Origin: Calamus simplicifolius
Lineage: Eukaryota; Streptophyta; Magnoliopsida; Arecales; Arecaceae
DNA length: 64,000 bases
Reading direction: 5' to 3'
Assembly (NCBI GenBank): GCA_900491605.1
Contig: UESW01004009.1
Span: 1,284,033 to 1,348,032, forward strand
Shown here piece by piece: positions 35,620-47,200 of the stretch; the stretch's first letter is position 1, and each line of letters begins with the position of its first letter. Made by a program: the position numbers and the translations under genes. The notes under the pieces are model-generated. The model had not been told where the DNA came from. It saw nothing but the letters and a program-made list of their open reading frames with translations, and searched no databases.

Positions 35620-38113
35620 ACTGTTTTAATCTACTTGACTTAAGTGAGACTTCAGTGTTGTCAGATTTGGGATATGTTTTTATTGGTCAGTTTGATACCA
35701 GGAAACACAGTTTGATGCATATTTGGGTTGGATGACATCCGCATGCTTCAGCTGACACAATTATAGTTGTTGCCGTTTTGCTTTGGATTCTCTTTCGTGT
35801 CGTCTTCCTTAAACAATGTATGGATTATGGGAACCGTTTTTGTACTAATGATGTACTACTGAATTGGACGTCTTTTTTAACTAGTGCCCCTCTCTCTGTC
35901 TGTCTGATATCTAATGATCTGTTGCATCTCTGGAAATGAACCTGCTGCAAAGTTTTATGATATTTGATGCAATGTAAGCCCATAAAACTTTATGATACTG
36001 GTTTTGAAAGATGTGCTTCATAGTTCATCGGAATGCACATAATCCAGAACAGGACTCCAGGCTTGCTACGGTGCAACTTTTGCGATCTGCTGCTAGTGCG
36101 TGCATGTTGGCAGGACACTCTTAGAACAGATTCGTTTTTGTAGGCGCCCGTCCGAGATGCCCGTCGCTTTTGTACCCTTGCAAAATGTTACACTTTGTGG
36201 ATACCTATTTATTGGAGAAAGTCATCGGTTATTGAGGTGCATCAATCCTTAGATTCCTAACTGCGTCTTTTTTAGCTGCTCATCATATTTGTACTTGTTC
36301 TTACGTATGGTTTTAGGGCGATCGATTGGATGGGTCTGTGTGTGTGTGGAATTTTCCTGTTTCTTAATGATTTTAAGTGATGATTGGTTGGAACAGATAC
36401 ATGGCATCACAATCACCTCTTTTCTTTATCAGTTACGGGAGCCTGCATACAAATTGGACGTACTGGTTGTGCTAGTTCTAATCCAGTAAGTTGTGCTCAG
36501 AGATGTAGGAGGATTGTCGAATACTTTTGGATCTGCAATTTTTTTATTTTTTATTTTTCTAAAAAATTGAAAAAAAGGGAACATAGGCTCTCTTTGAACC
36601 TTTCTATTTTGATGTGTTTGGATAAATTTTGCTTCCGCATTGCTAAGCCAGTTCATGACGATGCTACGAAACTACAGTCGTCAGGTGATATATAGTCCTG
36701 TTTTCTCGTTGTACGATGGCAACTCCAAGCTGAGACAAATACAGGGAACGTTGCCTGTATGACTGAATGTTGCACTGGAAGTTGGCCATCTTGGCTTAAC
36801 ATAAGTGGACAATTTTTTCTTCCCTTAAACATGTTTTTCCCTTTCTCCTGTCTTCATTATTTGAGACACTAGCAGAGCGGTTTGAAGCGTGGAACATTGA
36901 ATCAAAAAAAAATATATATATGAAGTGAAAACCAAGGTTTTAAATCTTACGGGGTGGAATTGTTTTGAATTTTTCATAAAATGAACTATAGGATAAAGGG
37001 TGCCCTAATATACCGTAACAATTCGTTTCAGGATCCCACAAGATGTTTTGTTTGAACGAAAAAAACCTTGCTTGATAGAAATTCCAAGAAGATAATAATT
37101 TTAAAATGTTGCCATTATTAATTTTTCTATTTTATTGTCATTATTTCTCCCTTCAAGTTAGGGTGGGAGCAAACCTAGCTAAATTCAAAATGGAAGAGAA
37201 GAAGGGATGCAAAATAAATTACAATTATTCAAGGTCAATTACCACCCTAGTAATGATGGCATTATGGGTATGCAATTGTTATATATAAAGAATATGAGTC
37301 GAATGTATAAAATTTGATCGGGCACTGACCAATATTTATATACAAATGGATATTTTTATATTTAACGCTTCTAGAGTTCGACGTGAGTTCAATTGTTCAT
37401 AATTAAAAATATTTAAAATAGACTAGATTAATATTTATTTTGCTATAATTAATCCTATCTGATTTTTAATCATATTATTAATTAGGCACAAGTTTTCAAA
37501 TATATAATGTAAACTGCCCTATATAAATATAATCTACTCAAGTCTGGAACTAAGCCACTATGTCGATAGATCTCAGGAGTTTGGCAAAATGGTTCTGGTG
37601 CAAGGAGGGATGAGCATGTGAGTTTAGAAGTTCCAGGGGTTTTGGTAAGCCTGCTTTTATCTTGAATATCTTGAAATGATTGATGATATGAGTAATAGTA
37701 TTATTGTGCGTTATTTGTACGCTTTTTGTTTCCGTTTCTATCTTCTTTTTTTTTTCATCTTTTCTTTCTCTATCATCATCTAATGCTTTATAGTTTATAT
37801 AGAGATTGAGGCACGTCTTGAAAATAACAAAAAGAGATGGATGGAACCGATTTGTACCATTATTTATTGTTGATATAAAGACTAAGATGATGTTAAAAAT
37901 GATGAGCAAAGATATATAGATGGAATCGAAGAGCACGCATCCAGTGCTTTATATCTAAGTTTCACCATAATGTCAAAGATGTATTCAAAATTAGGGAAAC
38001 AAGTGTTGAATGAATAATTTGGCCATCTCAGGAATAATTTTTAAGAAATTGTTAGTTTGACGTAATGTCGCAAGGATTCCCCAAGCCCAGTATAAACCAA
38101 GTAGATAATATAT
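35620..38113. other. Y14 3' UTR and intergenic DNA
   Basis: The first few hundred bases are likely the Y14 3' UTR. Beyond about 36000 no gene, repeat or RNA was recognised. Open frames of 60-128 codons here have no homology I can identify. Confidence 0.5.
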
Positions 38114-39451
38114 GGAAAAGACTTTGTACACCGCCCCCGGTGCAGCAAGTCCTACGTGGGCTGCACCGCTCCTTCCTATTGGTCCACATGGATCCCATGT
38201 GGCCTGACATAATGGGACAGAATAGCAGGAATATAATGTTACTTTTTGATCGTACATCCATTAAAAGTCATTCAGCCTTTCACCATTGGTGTGAAGACAA
38301 AAATGCCCTTTCCTTCCAGCCTACTTCAACCCGTCATCTTATTTGGATTTTGCTGATAAAAAATCGTAAGGTTCTGGCCTAGAAGAAGAGTATCCGAAGG
38401 AGTGGCAAAGCTCTGCCAGACGACATCCTTGCGCGCATTCAAGAGAACAAGATTCCCATCGTCGCGGAGACTGGCTGAAGCGATGGAGGAGTTGTGAGTG
38501 TTGCTGCTCCAGACCTCAGCTCCCTTCGAAGAGTCGAAGAGAACGAGACCTCAAAGTTTCCATCGGGGGAGATTCAGGAATCACGCTTTGCAACCGAAAG
38601 CTTAGAACCAAGAGGAATTTCCCGAGCTTCGATATGAAAGAAGACAGTGGAACAGAGTAAGAAAATGGGGAACCAAAATAGGGTGTCGTGGGTTTTTGAG
38701 CAGGGTTTTGAACTAGGGTGTCGTGGGTTTTGAACTAGAGTGTCGTGGGTTTTGAACTAGAGTATCATGGGTCTTGAACTGGGGGTGTCGTGGGTCTTGA
38801 ACTGGGGGTATCATGGGTCTTGAACTGGGGTGTCGTGGGTCTTGAACTAGGGGTGTCGTGGGTCTTGAACTATGGTGTCGTGGGTCTTGAACTAGGGGTG
38901 TCGTGAGTCTTGAACTGGGGGTGTCGTGGGTCTTGAACTGGGGGTGTCTAGGTCTTGAACTGGGGGTGTCGTGGGTTTTGAACTGGGGGTGTCATGGATC
39001 TTGAACTGGGGGTGTCATGGGTCTTGAACTAGGGTGTCGTGGGTCTTGAACTAGGGTGTCATGGGTCTTGAACTAGTTGGAAACCCACGACACTCTAGTT
39101 CATAACCCACGACACCCTAGTTCAAAACCTTAAGACAAAGCATCAGTTCAAACCCATGACACCCTAGTTGGAAACCCATGACACCCTAGTTCATAACCCA
39201 CGACACCCTAATTCAAAACCTTAAGACAAAGTATCAGTTCAAAACCCACGACACCCTAGTTCATAACCCACGACACCCTAGTTCAAAACCTTAAGACAAA
39301 GTATCAGTTCAAACCTACAACACCCTAGTTGGAAACCCATGACACCCTATTTTATAACCCACGACACCCTAGTTCAAAACCTTAAGACAAAGCATCAGTT
39401 GGAAACCCACGATATCACCCTAGTTCATAACCCACGACACCCTAGTTCAAA
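38114..39451 (+). repeat. left long inverted repeat of the MULE
   Basis: Pairs with 41705-43192 in inverted orientation. Order: terminal part (38114-38368), lectin fragment (38369-38630), forward minisatellite (38671-39074, motif GGGTGTCGTGGGTCTTGAAC), then inverted minisatellite (39075-39451). Relative to the right copy it lacks 160 bp of lectin sequence (right-side 42597-42756), with the junction at 38551/38552. Confidence 0.85.
38369..38630 (-). pseudogene. G-type lectin receptor kinase fragment (left TIR copy, internally deleted)
   Basis: Inverted copy of the fragment at 42521-42942. It retains the part coding for VWSS-type and KDVVWQSFATPS sequence and the upstream LGSKLSVAKRDS part, but 160 bp between them are missing. 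The reading frame is therefore broken. Confidence 0.8.
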
Positions 39452-40367
39452 CAAGTAGTTATAGTTTAATTGGAGTTCTTTTAGGCCCGGAATCTTGCCT
39501 AAGCTTTCTGGGATGCTTCCCTCCAAGTGGTTGCCATCAAGGTAAAGATAGAGGAGGGAAGAGAGGTTCCCCAACGACAGAGGGATGCCTCCTGAAAGAG
39601 AGTTCTCAGACAAAGCAAGACAGAAGAGGGGAGAAGTGTGGATCGTGGAAAAGGTTGGTATCGCACCTGTCAGATTGTTGTTAAAAAGATTGATGTATTG
39701 GAGGGACGAGCTGTTACCAAGTGAATGCAGGATTTCTCCTGTGAGACCATTGTCTCCCAGATCAACGAGAAAGAGGGAGGGGCTGCTCCCCAGAAGAGGT
39801 GGGATAACACTTGTAAGATGGTTACCGCTGACACCGAGTATTTGGAGCTTGCGATGGGAGCCGAAATCCCTGGGTATCTCTCCTTCAAGCATGTTGTTTC
39901 TTAGGCTAAGTATCTGGAGGTTGGGACAGTGACTGAGATTAGATGAAATCTCGCCTTCAAGTAAATTGGTAGTGAGGTTGAGGTATTGAAGCCGACGAAG
40001 AAGGCTGAGCTCTTGCGGCATTCGTCCACGGAGATGGTTGTTTGGGAGATAGATTCTTCTGAGGAAGGTGAGGTTGGCTATAGAGGACGATATGGAACCA
40101 GCGAGACTCTGGGAATCGAGGTCTAAGGCGATGACCTGCAGCGGGTGTCGCCGGCTGCCACAAGTGATGCCCCGCCACTCACAGAAATGGAGGGATTCAT
40201 TGTTCCACGATGCCAAGGATCCGAGGGGATCGGAAAGAAAGGACTTGAAGGAAAGAAGGGCTTGCCGGTCAGTGTCGTTTTGTGAATAGGTGATAGCAGG
40301 TGATACAAGGAGAAAGAAAAACGAGCTGGAGCAGAAACAGAGAAAGATAAGAAGAAATGGGCAAGTC
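39452..40367 (-). pseudogene. captured LRR receptor-like kinase ectodomain fragment
   Basis: An open minus-strand frame encodes a signal-peptide-like stretch (FLLIFLCFCSSSFFFLLV), the LRRNT region (NDTDRQALLSFKSFLSDPLG, then CEWRGITC), and about eight LxxLxxLxLxxNxLxGxIP repeats such as LQYLNLTTNLLEGEI and LFLVDLGDNGLTGEI. The family is the LRR-XII/XA21-EFR-like receptor kinases of the plasma membrane, which often act in immunity. The transmembrane and kinase domains are absent. The 5' end runs straight into the minisatellite (KTCPF preceded by repeat) with no start codon. The 3' end reads into the repeat and stops after ELGCRGL. It is a transduplicated fragment, not a functional receptor. 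Confidence 0.88.
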
Positions 40368-40859
40368 TTAAGGTTTTGAACTAGGGTGTCGTGGGTTTTG
40401 AACTAGGGTGTCGTGGGTTTCTAACTAGGGTATCGTGGGTTTTGAACTGATGCTTTGTCTTAAGGTTTTGAACTAGGGTGTCGTGGGTTTTGAACTAGGG
40501 TGTCGTGGGTTTCCAACTAGGGTGTCGTGGGTTTTAAACTGATGCTTTGTCTTAAGGTTTTGAACTAGGGTGTCGTGGGTTTTGAACTAGGGTGTCATGG
40601 GTTTCCAACTCAGTTCATAACCCACGACACCCTAGTTCATAACCCACGACACCCTAGTTCAAAACCTTAAGACAAAGCATCAGTTCAAAACCCACGACAC
40701 CCTAGTTCATAACCCACGACACCCTAGTTCAAAACCTTAAGACAAAGCATCGGTTCAAAACCCACGATACCCTAGTTCATAACCCACGACACCCTAGTTC
40801 AAAACCTTAAGACAAAGCATCAGTTCAAACCCTAGTTCATAACCCACGACACCCTAGTT
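40368..40859. repeat. central palindromic minisatellite block of the MULE
   Basis: 40368-40610 carries forward units (TTGAACTAGGGTGTCGTGGG). 40612-40859 carries the same units inverted (CCCACGACACCCTAGTTCA). A longer-period spacer, GATGCTTTGTCTTAAGG, recurs about every 100 bp. The two arms can fold into a long hairpin centred near 40611. Confidence 0.9.
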
Positions 40860-41704
40860 CCTCCATCTCAGACTTTGGCAGCACCAAACCAATCTCAATT
40901 CCTCCTTGCTCTTCCCTGCTCACTGCAAGCGATATCGTGTCAGGCGTCTTCTCGATCGACGCCACCTCGACCTTCCTCGGCCTTCCCCACCCGAAATCAG
41001 CGTCGTAAACTCTATACTTGGGTGATCCGGCGACCGACATGGGCTGCTCTGGTATCAAAGAAAGAATCTTCTGAACCAACCCTCCGCACCCTTCAAGACT
41101 CCAACTTCCAATGCCCTGATGGCTCTACCAATAGCTTTAGCCGCAAACAAAACGCCATCATCCTTGGCGAGATCACCCATGGCCACCTCCACAAAACAAG
41201 GCCTCAAGCAATTCCCAAAGAACTCTGCGGGGACCGGCGGATTCAAGCGGCTCATACATTCCACCGAGAACAATAGATGGGCAGTCTTCTTGCCAGCGCC
41301 ACCTCCTCGAGCTTCGATAAGACACTTCCAAGCAAACGCACAAGCCACCACGAAGGCCGAGACATGAATCAGCGCCTCGCCCTCCCTGGATTTATCCAAT
41401 ACAAGTTGCTTGAGCCTTTCGATTTGCTCTCTGGTAAGCGAGAACGAGGCAATAACCACACCGAGCTGCTCGATACCGGCTAGCGGCAGGTCTGCCAGAG
41501 GTGGCGGCGGTCCGCCGGCTCTTAATCCCTTGATTTCCACAAGTATTTTCGAATACAACCCATTAGGATCGGTGATCAGATTCCGATCATGCAGTCAAGG
41601 TGGCGTCGATCGAGAAGACGCTTGGCACGATATCGCTTGCAGAGAGCAAGGAAGAGCAAGGAGGAATTGAGATTGGTTTGGTGCTGCCAAAGCCTGAGAT
41701 GGAG
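40860..41704 (-). pseudogene. captured BAHD acyltransferase C-terminal fragment
   Basis: The minus strand reads ITDPNGLYSKILVEIKGLR, then LTREQIERLKQLVLDKSREG, VSAFVVACAFAWKCL, VPAEFFGNCLRPCFVE and YDADFGWGRPRKVEV. The DFGWG motif (about 40985-41000) and NCxRPC-type region identify the C-terminal half of a BAHD acyl-CoA transferase of the anthocyanin/malonyl-transferase type. The N-terminal half with the catalytic HxxxD is missing. A frameshift lies at about 41060, before SLIPEQPMSV. About 105 bp encoding the C-terminus (ISLAVSREEQGGIEIGLVLP) is present at both ends in inverted orientation (40860-40965 and 41600-41707). The frame ends ELGCRGL-stop in the minisatellite. Confidence 0.88.
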
Positions 41705-43192
41705 GAACTAGGGTGTCGTGGTTATGAACTAGGGTGTCATGGGTTTTGAACTGATGCTTTGTCTTAAGGTTTTGAACTAGGGTGTCGTGGGTTATGAACT
41801 AAGGTATCGTGGGTTTCCAACTAGGGTGTCGTGGGTTTGAACTGATGCTTTGTCTTAAGGTTTTGAACTAGGGTGTCGTGGGTTTTGAACTAGGGTGTTG
41901 TGGGTTATGAACTAGGTGTCGTGGGTTTCCAACTAGGGTGTCGTGGGTTTGAACTGATGCTTTGTCTTAAGGTTTTGAACTAGGGTGTCGTGGGTTATGA
42001 ACTAGGGTGTCGTGGGTTTTGAACTGATGCTTTATCTTAAGGTTTTGAACTAGGGTGTCGTGGGTTATGAACTAGGGTGTCGTGGGTTTGAACTGATGCT
42101 TTGTCTTAAGGTTATGAACTAGGGTGTTGTGGGTTATGAACTAGGGTGTCGTGGGTTTCCAACTAGTTCAAGACCCACGACACCCTAGTTCAAGACCCAT
42201 GACACCTCCAGTTCAAGACCCACGACACCCCCAATTCAAGACCCAGACACCCCCAGTTCAAGACCCACGACACCCCCAGTTCAAGACCCATGACACCATA
42301 GTTCAAGACCCACGATACCCCCAGTTCAAGACCCACGACACCCCCAGTTCAAGACCCATGACACCATAGTTCAAAACCCAGGACACCCCAGTTCAAGACC
42401 CACAACACCCCAGTTCAAAACCCACGACACCCTAGTTCAAAACCCTGCTCAAAAACCCACGACACCCTATTTTGGTTCCCCATTTTCTTACTCTGTTCCA
42501 CTGTCTTCTTTCATATCGAAGCTCGGAAAATTTCTCTTGGTTCTAAGCTTTCGGTTGCAAAGCGTGATTCCTGGATCTCCTCCGATGGGAACTTTGCATT
42601 GGAGTTCTTTAGCCGCCTTGACGAACCTAACCGGTATGAAGTCGACATTCATTTCAACTCAAGATCGATCCCGTCCTCCGAGCAGACGCCTATATGGGTT
42701 GCCGGCGCTCATGTTTCTATCGGATATAATTCGTTTCTTCAACTCAATGAGGCCGGAGGTCTCGTTTTCTTCGACTCTTCGAAGGGAGCTAAGGTCTGGA
42801 GCAGCAACACTCATAACTCCTCCGTCGCTTCAGCCAGTCTCCGCGACGATGGAAATCTTGTTCTCTTGAATGCGCGCAAGGATGTCGTCTGGCAGAGCTT
42901 TGCCACTCCTTCGGATACTCTTCTTCTAGGCCAGAACCTTACAATTTTTTATCAGCAAAATCCAAATAAGATGACGGATTGAAGTAGGCTGGAAGGAAAG
43001 GGCATTTTATCTTCACACCAATGGTGAAAGGCTGAACGACTTTTAATGGATTTACGATCAAAAAGTAACATTATATCCCTGCTATTCTGTCCCATCATGT
43101 CAGGTCACATGGGATCCATGTGGACCAATAGGAAGGAGCGGTGCAGTTCACGTAGAACTTGCTGCATCGAAAGTGTGTACAAAATCTTTTTC
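41705..43192 (-). repeat. right long inverted repeat of the MULE
   Basis: Order from inside: forward minisatellite (41705-42163), inverted minisatellite (42164-42450), lectin fragment (42521-42942), terminal segment to 43192. It is the reverse complement of 39451-38114. The arrays turn over at the same phrase (CTAGTTGGAAACCC/GGGTTTCCAACTAG) on both sides. Confidence 0.85.
42521..42942 (+). pseudogene. captured G-type (B_lectin) receptor kinase fragment
   Basis: The open plus-strand frame reads KISLGSKLSVAKRDSWISSD, GNFALEFFSRLDEPNRYEV, TPIWVAGAHV, FLQLNEAGGLVFFDSS, KVWSSNT, SLRDDGNLVLLNARKDVVWQ and SFATPSDTLLLGQNL. This is the bulb-type lectin domain of S-locus-type receptor kinases or related secreted lectins. 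It ends after GQNL, where the MULE terminal sequence begins. The signal peptide, PAN, transmembrane and kinase regions are missing. Confidence 0.88.
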
Positions 43193-43650
43193 ATAATATA
43201 TATAAAAGCACAAAATTCTGGCCATGCCATCTCACGGTAGTACGATCCAAAATTAATAAATATATTATTGTATTAGAGCAAGGAATGATGAAGCTTTAGC
43301 GTCATGGGACCGGTCACATGTCAAGGATGCACTTCAAGAAACAAACTTACTTTCGCGGTGTATATATTCCATGACAAAATAAAAAAAGATTTTATTATTA
43401 TATATCTAAAGCTACTAGATATGCTCTTCGGACTACTACTACCTGTCTCAGTGAAAGACTGATTTGCGTCTGAAATAAGTCGATAAACCTTTCCTCCTGC
43501 GAAACAATAATAAAGCGATGCATCCCAATTGGAAACCAATTGGCTAACTAATCATCAAACTGATGTTTTGACTTCTAAATACTTGTAGGCTAGCAGTGAC
43601 AATATGCAGCTATTAAATGTTGCAGTGAGAAATTGAATGATTCTTTTCTA

Positions 43651-43879
43651 TCAGAGGTGTGGAGGTTGAGGTGGCGGAGGAGGGGGAGAAGGTACTGGTG
43701 CGTGCCATTGTGTTGTGTTGAGCAATGAGGTGGCGGAGGTGGAGGTGGTCCCTTGCACAGTACTCTTGGACAGCTCTTTCACTTTGCTTCTCGCCAGTTC
43801 TGCTGCCGCCTTGAGGTCTCCTTCTCCACCCTCCTTGGTTTCAAAAGATGGATTTGTTTTCCAGTTTCCCCCTCAAGCA
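43651..43879 (-). pseudogene. possible terminal exon of an unknown gene with Pro-rich tail
   Basis: The minus-strand frame reads NPSFETKEGGEGDLKAAAEL, ARSKVKELSKSTVQGTT and HAPVPSPPPPPPQPPHL, then TGA at 43653-43651. The frame closes upstream (TGA) just before a possible acceptor. The helix-like charged stretch and proline tail look more coding-like than their surroundings. I do not recognise the family. It could be an alternative last exon, a gene truncated by the nearby MULE, or chance. Confidence 0.3.
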
Positions 43880-44286
43880 CTGGAAGTAATTAAAAGGAGA
43901 GCAACTCCGCCATATGTGATTTTTATTTAGAGAAACACTGCCACTGCCATGCATTTTGTAACCAAGTGCCAAAGACCATGATGTAATATGCTAAAAATAA
44001 ATTTCATTTGCTAGGACAAAGTTCCTTCAACATTCTTTCTTGAGCATAACCAGATTTCCATGCATAGAGTCTGATAACAGTGCATTGAGGAAGGAGGATT
44101 ACACCTAACAGATTATTATTCTAAATTGACCCAAGACTTTTTCAACATGGACAACAACCGCTAGACACAAGCACAAAGCAAAGCATTATCTGAACTCATA
44201 ACATTCCAACATTATATACATGATAACTCTATGCCTTGCGCATCCCTTCAAAACAACATGCCATCTTCTACCTGGAGCAGCTCACT

Positions 44287-47200
44287 TTAATGCAACGCCG
44301 TCAGGACTGTAGATCCTTCCACCTGTAATATATATACATTAGCAGAGAATCAGGCTTTTATACTTCATCATATGAAAGATTACACAAGTTATTCTCCAAA
44401 AAATGTTATTTTTCTCCGTATAAGTGATTCAGCTAGATGGTAGATTCTATGTTCTTTTTTTAAGTATTTTTTAAGGTAAGGAACCAGCTTGAAAGCAGAT
44501 TGAAATGGATGATCCACTATTGCAAGGTTCCTCGTAAAGTAAAAGCCACCTCAAAGCGTCTTACTTCATCCATAGCCCACAACATCCCTTCATTGGTAAA
44601 AAGCTCTAAGAAGGCCACCTTTACAGTCCCTGCTAACACCATGATGAGTGTATGGTCTGACTCCTAGTTTGGGATGCATAGAAGCATCACATTTTCACAC
44701 ATTTCTCAGTTGCCATTTTGATCCAACCTCACACTGGATATATGATGGAGGATCAGAATTTGACAAAATCACCAAGGATTTGAGAATCAGAATTGATCGA
44801 TTCCCTAGATGCCATTCTGATTCCCAAATCCTTGTTGATATTGTCAAATTCTGATTCTCCATTAATATGCTTGTCACTCACCCAGAAATATGTATTCAGT
44901 TCTATCACTGTAAGATTTTACTCTATTCAGTGATATCTATCAAGTGACTTCCAGATCTAATAGAAATATTCAAATTATGATGGCATAAATTGTCTTTATA
45001 TTTGATTAATGTTTGTGCCTTTATTGCACACTTCATGTAATTTGGCTCTCGTGTTATATATTAAGGAGAAAAAAGGGCATCAGACATCGCTGGCATAATC
45101 TACAATCGACATCAGAAAAAAGGTTTTCCACAAAATATTAGAAAGCAGTATACTTTTCAGATTATCATAGAAAAGAAGAAATTTTTACCTGGTAACTGGC
45201 ACCGCATATCTCTTCTTCATCTGCAAAAATAGCAGTGACCTTATGCTTTGGGTTCTCAAAGCTTTTCAACCCTCCCAGAGTGTTTGAATAGAAACATCCT
45301 GCAATCCAACCACCAACAATTATACAAAGATGAATATTATGAGTCACATGGACTAGTTCCTCAAAAAGGCATTAAAATTATCCTATTGTTGACAAGCAAG
45401 TCCATGATTGGTTGAACGAGCACTGAAGGGTTTTTAGGCAATGTTTGTACAAAGTACAGTAGTGAATACCAAGACCAACTGCAGTCCTTCATCATGGCAT
45501 TACAAGTTGAATCCTTTTAAGTTTAAAATGGTAAATGGCAAACTAATACATGGAAGAACATGAAAACTTTATCTAGGACATATCACTTCTAATAATCTCA
45601 GAGGTATTAAGACCATATAGAAGCATGCTTATGAAATCTGTAGTTAAAGGTAAGCAATAAAATTCTGGAATCAATAAATCCATTCATGCACATAAGTTGG
45701 GATAGCTTGCTGGAGGTTCTGAAAAAACAACTGGACTTAATTTAGCATTATTTAGAAAACTATTAAGAGCAAGAAAACAATTTAGTCAAGCAAAAGCACT
45801 CGACTGAGTGAACCTGCCAAAGTTAAGAAGAGAATTATTATATCAGTTTAGAAAGATTTTAATATCCTAACGTGACTATGTGTACAGGTAGTCTTTTGCA
45901 GAAGTGATGTGATTATTTATAATAGAACACTCAGTTACAGCACTCTTTGAGAACGAGAAGGCCATGATATTAAATAAATTCCAGTGATGATTGAAAGAGT
46001 CACATGAAGTGATTACTAATATAATTACGCTGTTAGCAAATATGCTATCATTGACCGGTGAAGTCAAATATACAGAACATGATGCATTGAGTCTCGCATC
46101 AGTTATGCATTGGAGAGATCATAGATACTTATATAGAATAAAAGAACCTAAATAACAAGTTCTGGCTAATCTTCTTTTGGTGATGTCTTAGATTGTTACG
46201 GTCATGGATCAATGTGCTTTTATATAATCTTAGAGCATATATATGATGAACAAATAGATTCCAAACTTACAGATTGATAGATCAATTACCTTGTGGGAAT
46301 GGAGCAAGAGACTTGCCACATGATCCTTTAAGCAAGTCCAGATTGTCAGCAAAGGCCACGCACCCATCTGCAGTAATCCCCCAGAACAAAGGAACCTTTC
46401 CATCTGGATCCTGTTACATTACAATTATGGCAGAGCATCGTTAACCACTGGAATTACTTGAAGTGCCTCGGATGAGGATGATGGCTTACAGAAGCTACAA
46501 GAAGACCAGAGTTGGAGTTGTCAAAGAGCACAAAGGAAAAACTGCCAGAGAGGTGGGCAAGCATGAAGCTGGCCGGATATGGTGCCCGGTCCCGGAGGGC
46601 CTTGTAGGCCTCGATAACGAGGACCGCCTCATTGGCACTCTTTGAGAGGCCATAGTGCTGCCTCAATCTGCCAAGATTTTCCAGCACTCCTTCAAACAGG
46701 CAGAACACATCATCCTTTGCTGCAAACAACCTGCAACAAGATCACCATCAGTAGTCCACACAAAGAGAAGGTCTCATATATCTTGGTAGAGATCCGATGA
46801 GATACAAAAAAAGTTGAAGCAAAATAGCTTGAGGCTTCGAGGAACTACACTTCAATTAGTGAAACAAATGAAAGCACTAATCCAATTTCCAGCTGTCAAT
46901 TAAATTCTTATAGGAATGGATCAGATATGGGACACCTGATCAATCAAAGAGTATGGCTAACCTGAGAACAGTAGTTTTTTTTTTTTTTTTTTACTTTCCC
47001 TCTAATTCAGGATAATAATAGCTCTCAGATTCAACATGAGAAGGTACAGCCAATGGTAGATGGGCTGTCAATTATTTCATATAAATGAAGCAAGAATTAT
47101 TTCATATTAACTACTTGGAGTAACACCTTCTAAGATTTGACCATCAAATTTGTCTAGTTCAACAAAAGAGAACAGACTGCCAATTATGTCATCTAAATGA

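Larger units (their letters stand above)
38114..43192. mobile_element. gene-capturing Mutator-like (Pack-MULE/foldback) element with minisatellite TIRs
   Basis: 5079 bp bounded by an exact 9-bp target duplication, ATAATATAT, at 38105-38113 and 43193-43201. The termini are inverted: left GGAAAAGACTTTGTACACC, right (reverse complement) GAAAAAGATTTTGTACACA. Long inverted repeats reach inward about 1.34 kb on the left (38114-39451) and 1.49 kb on the right (41705-43192). Each contains a terminal segment, a G-type lectin gene fragment and a 22-bp minisatellite. Between them sit an LRR receptor kinase fragment, a palindromic minisatellite block and a BAHD acyltransferase fragment. No transposase is present. 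The TSD length and G...C ends fit MULEs, and gene-fragment cargo fits a Pack-MULE. The minisatellite architecture is unusual. Confidence 0.85.

Noticed and set aside
39585..40289. Plus-strand open frames over the LRR fragment
   Set aside because: Antisense to a clear LRR ectodomain on the minus strand.
38670..42450. CRISPR-like regular short repeats
   Set aside because: The units are contiguous minisatellite copies without unique spacers, in a plant nuclear context, and alternate direction.
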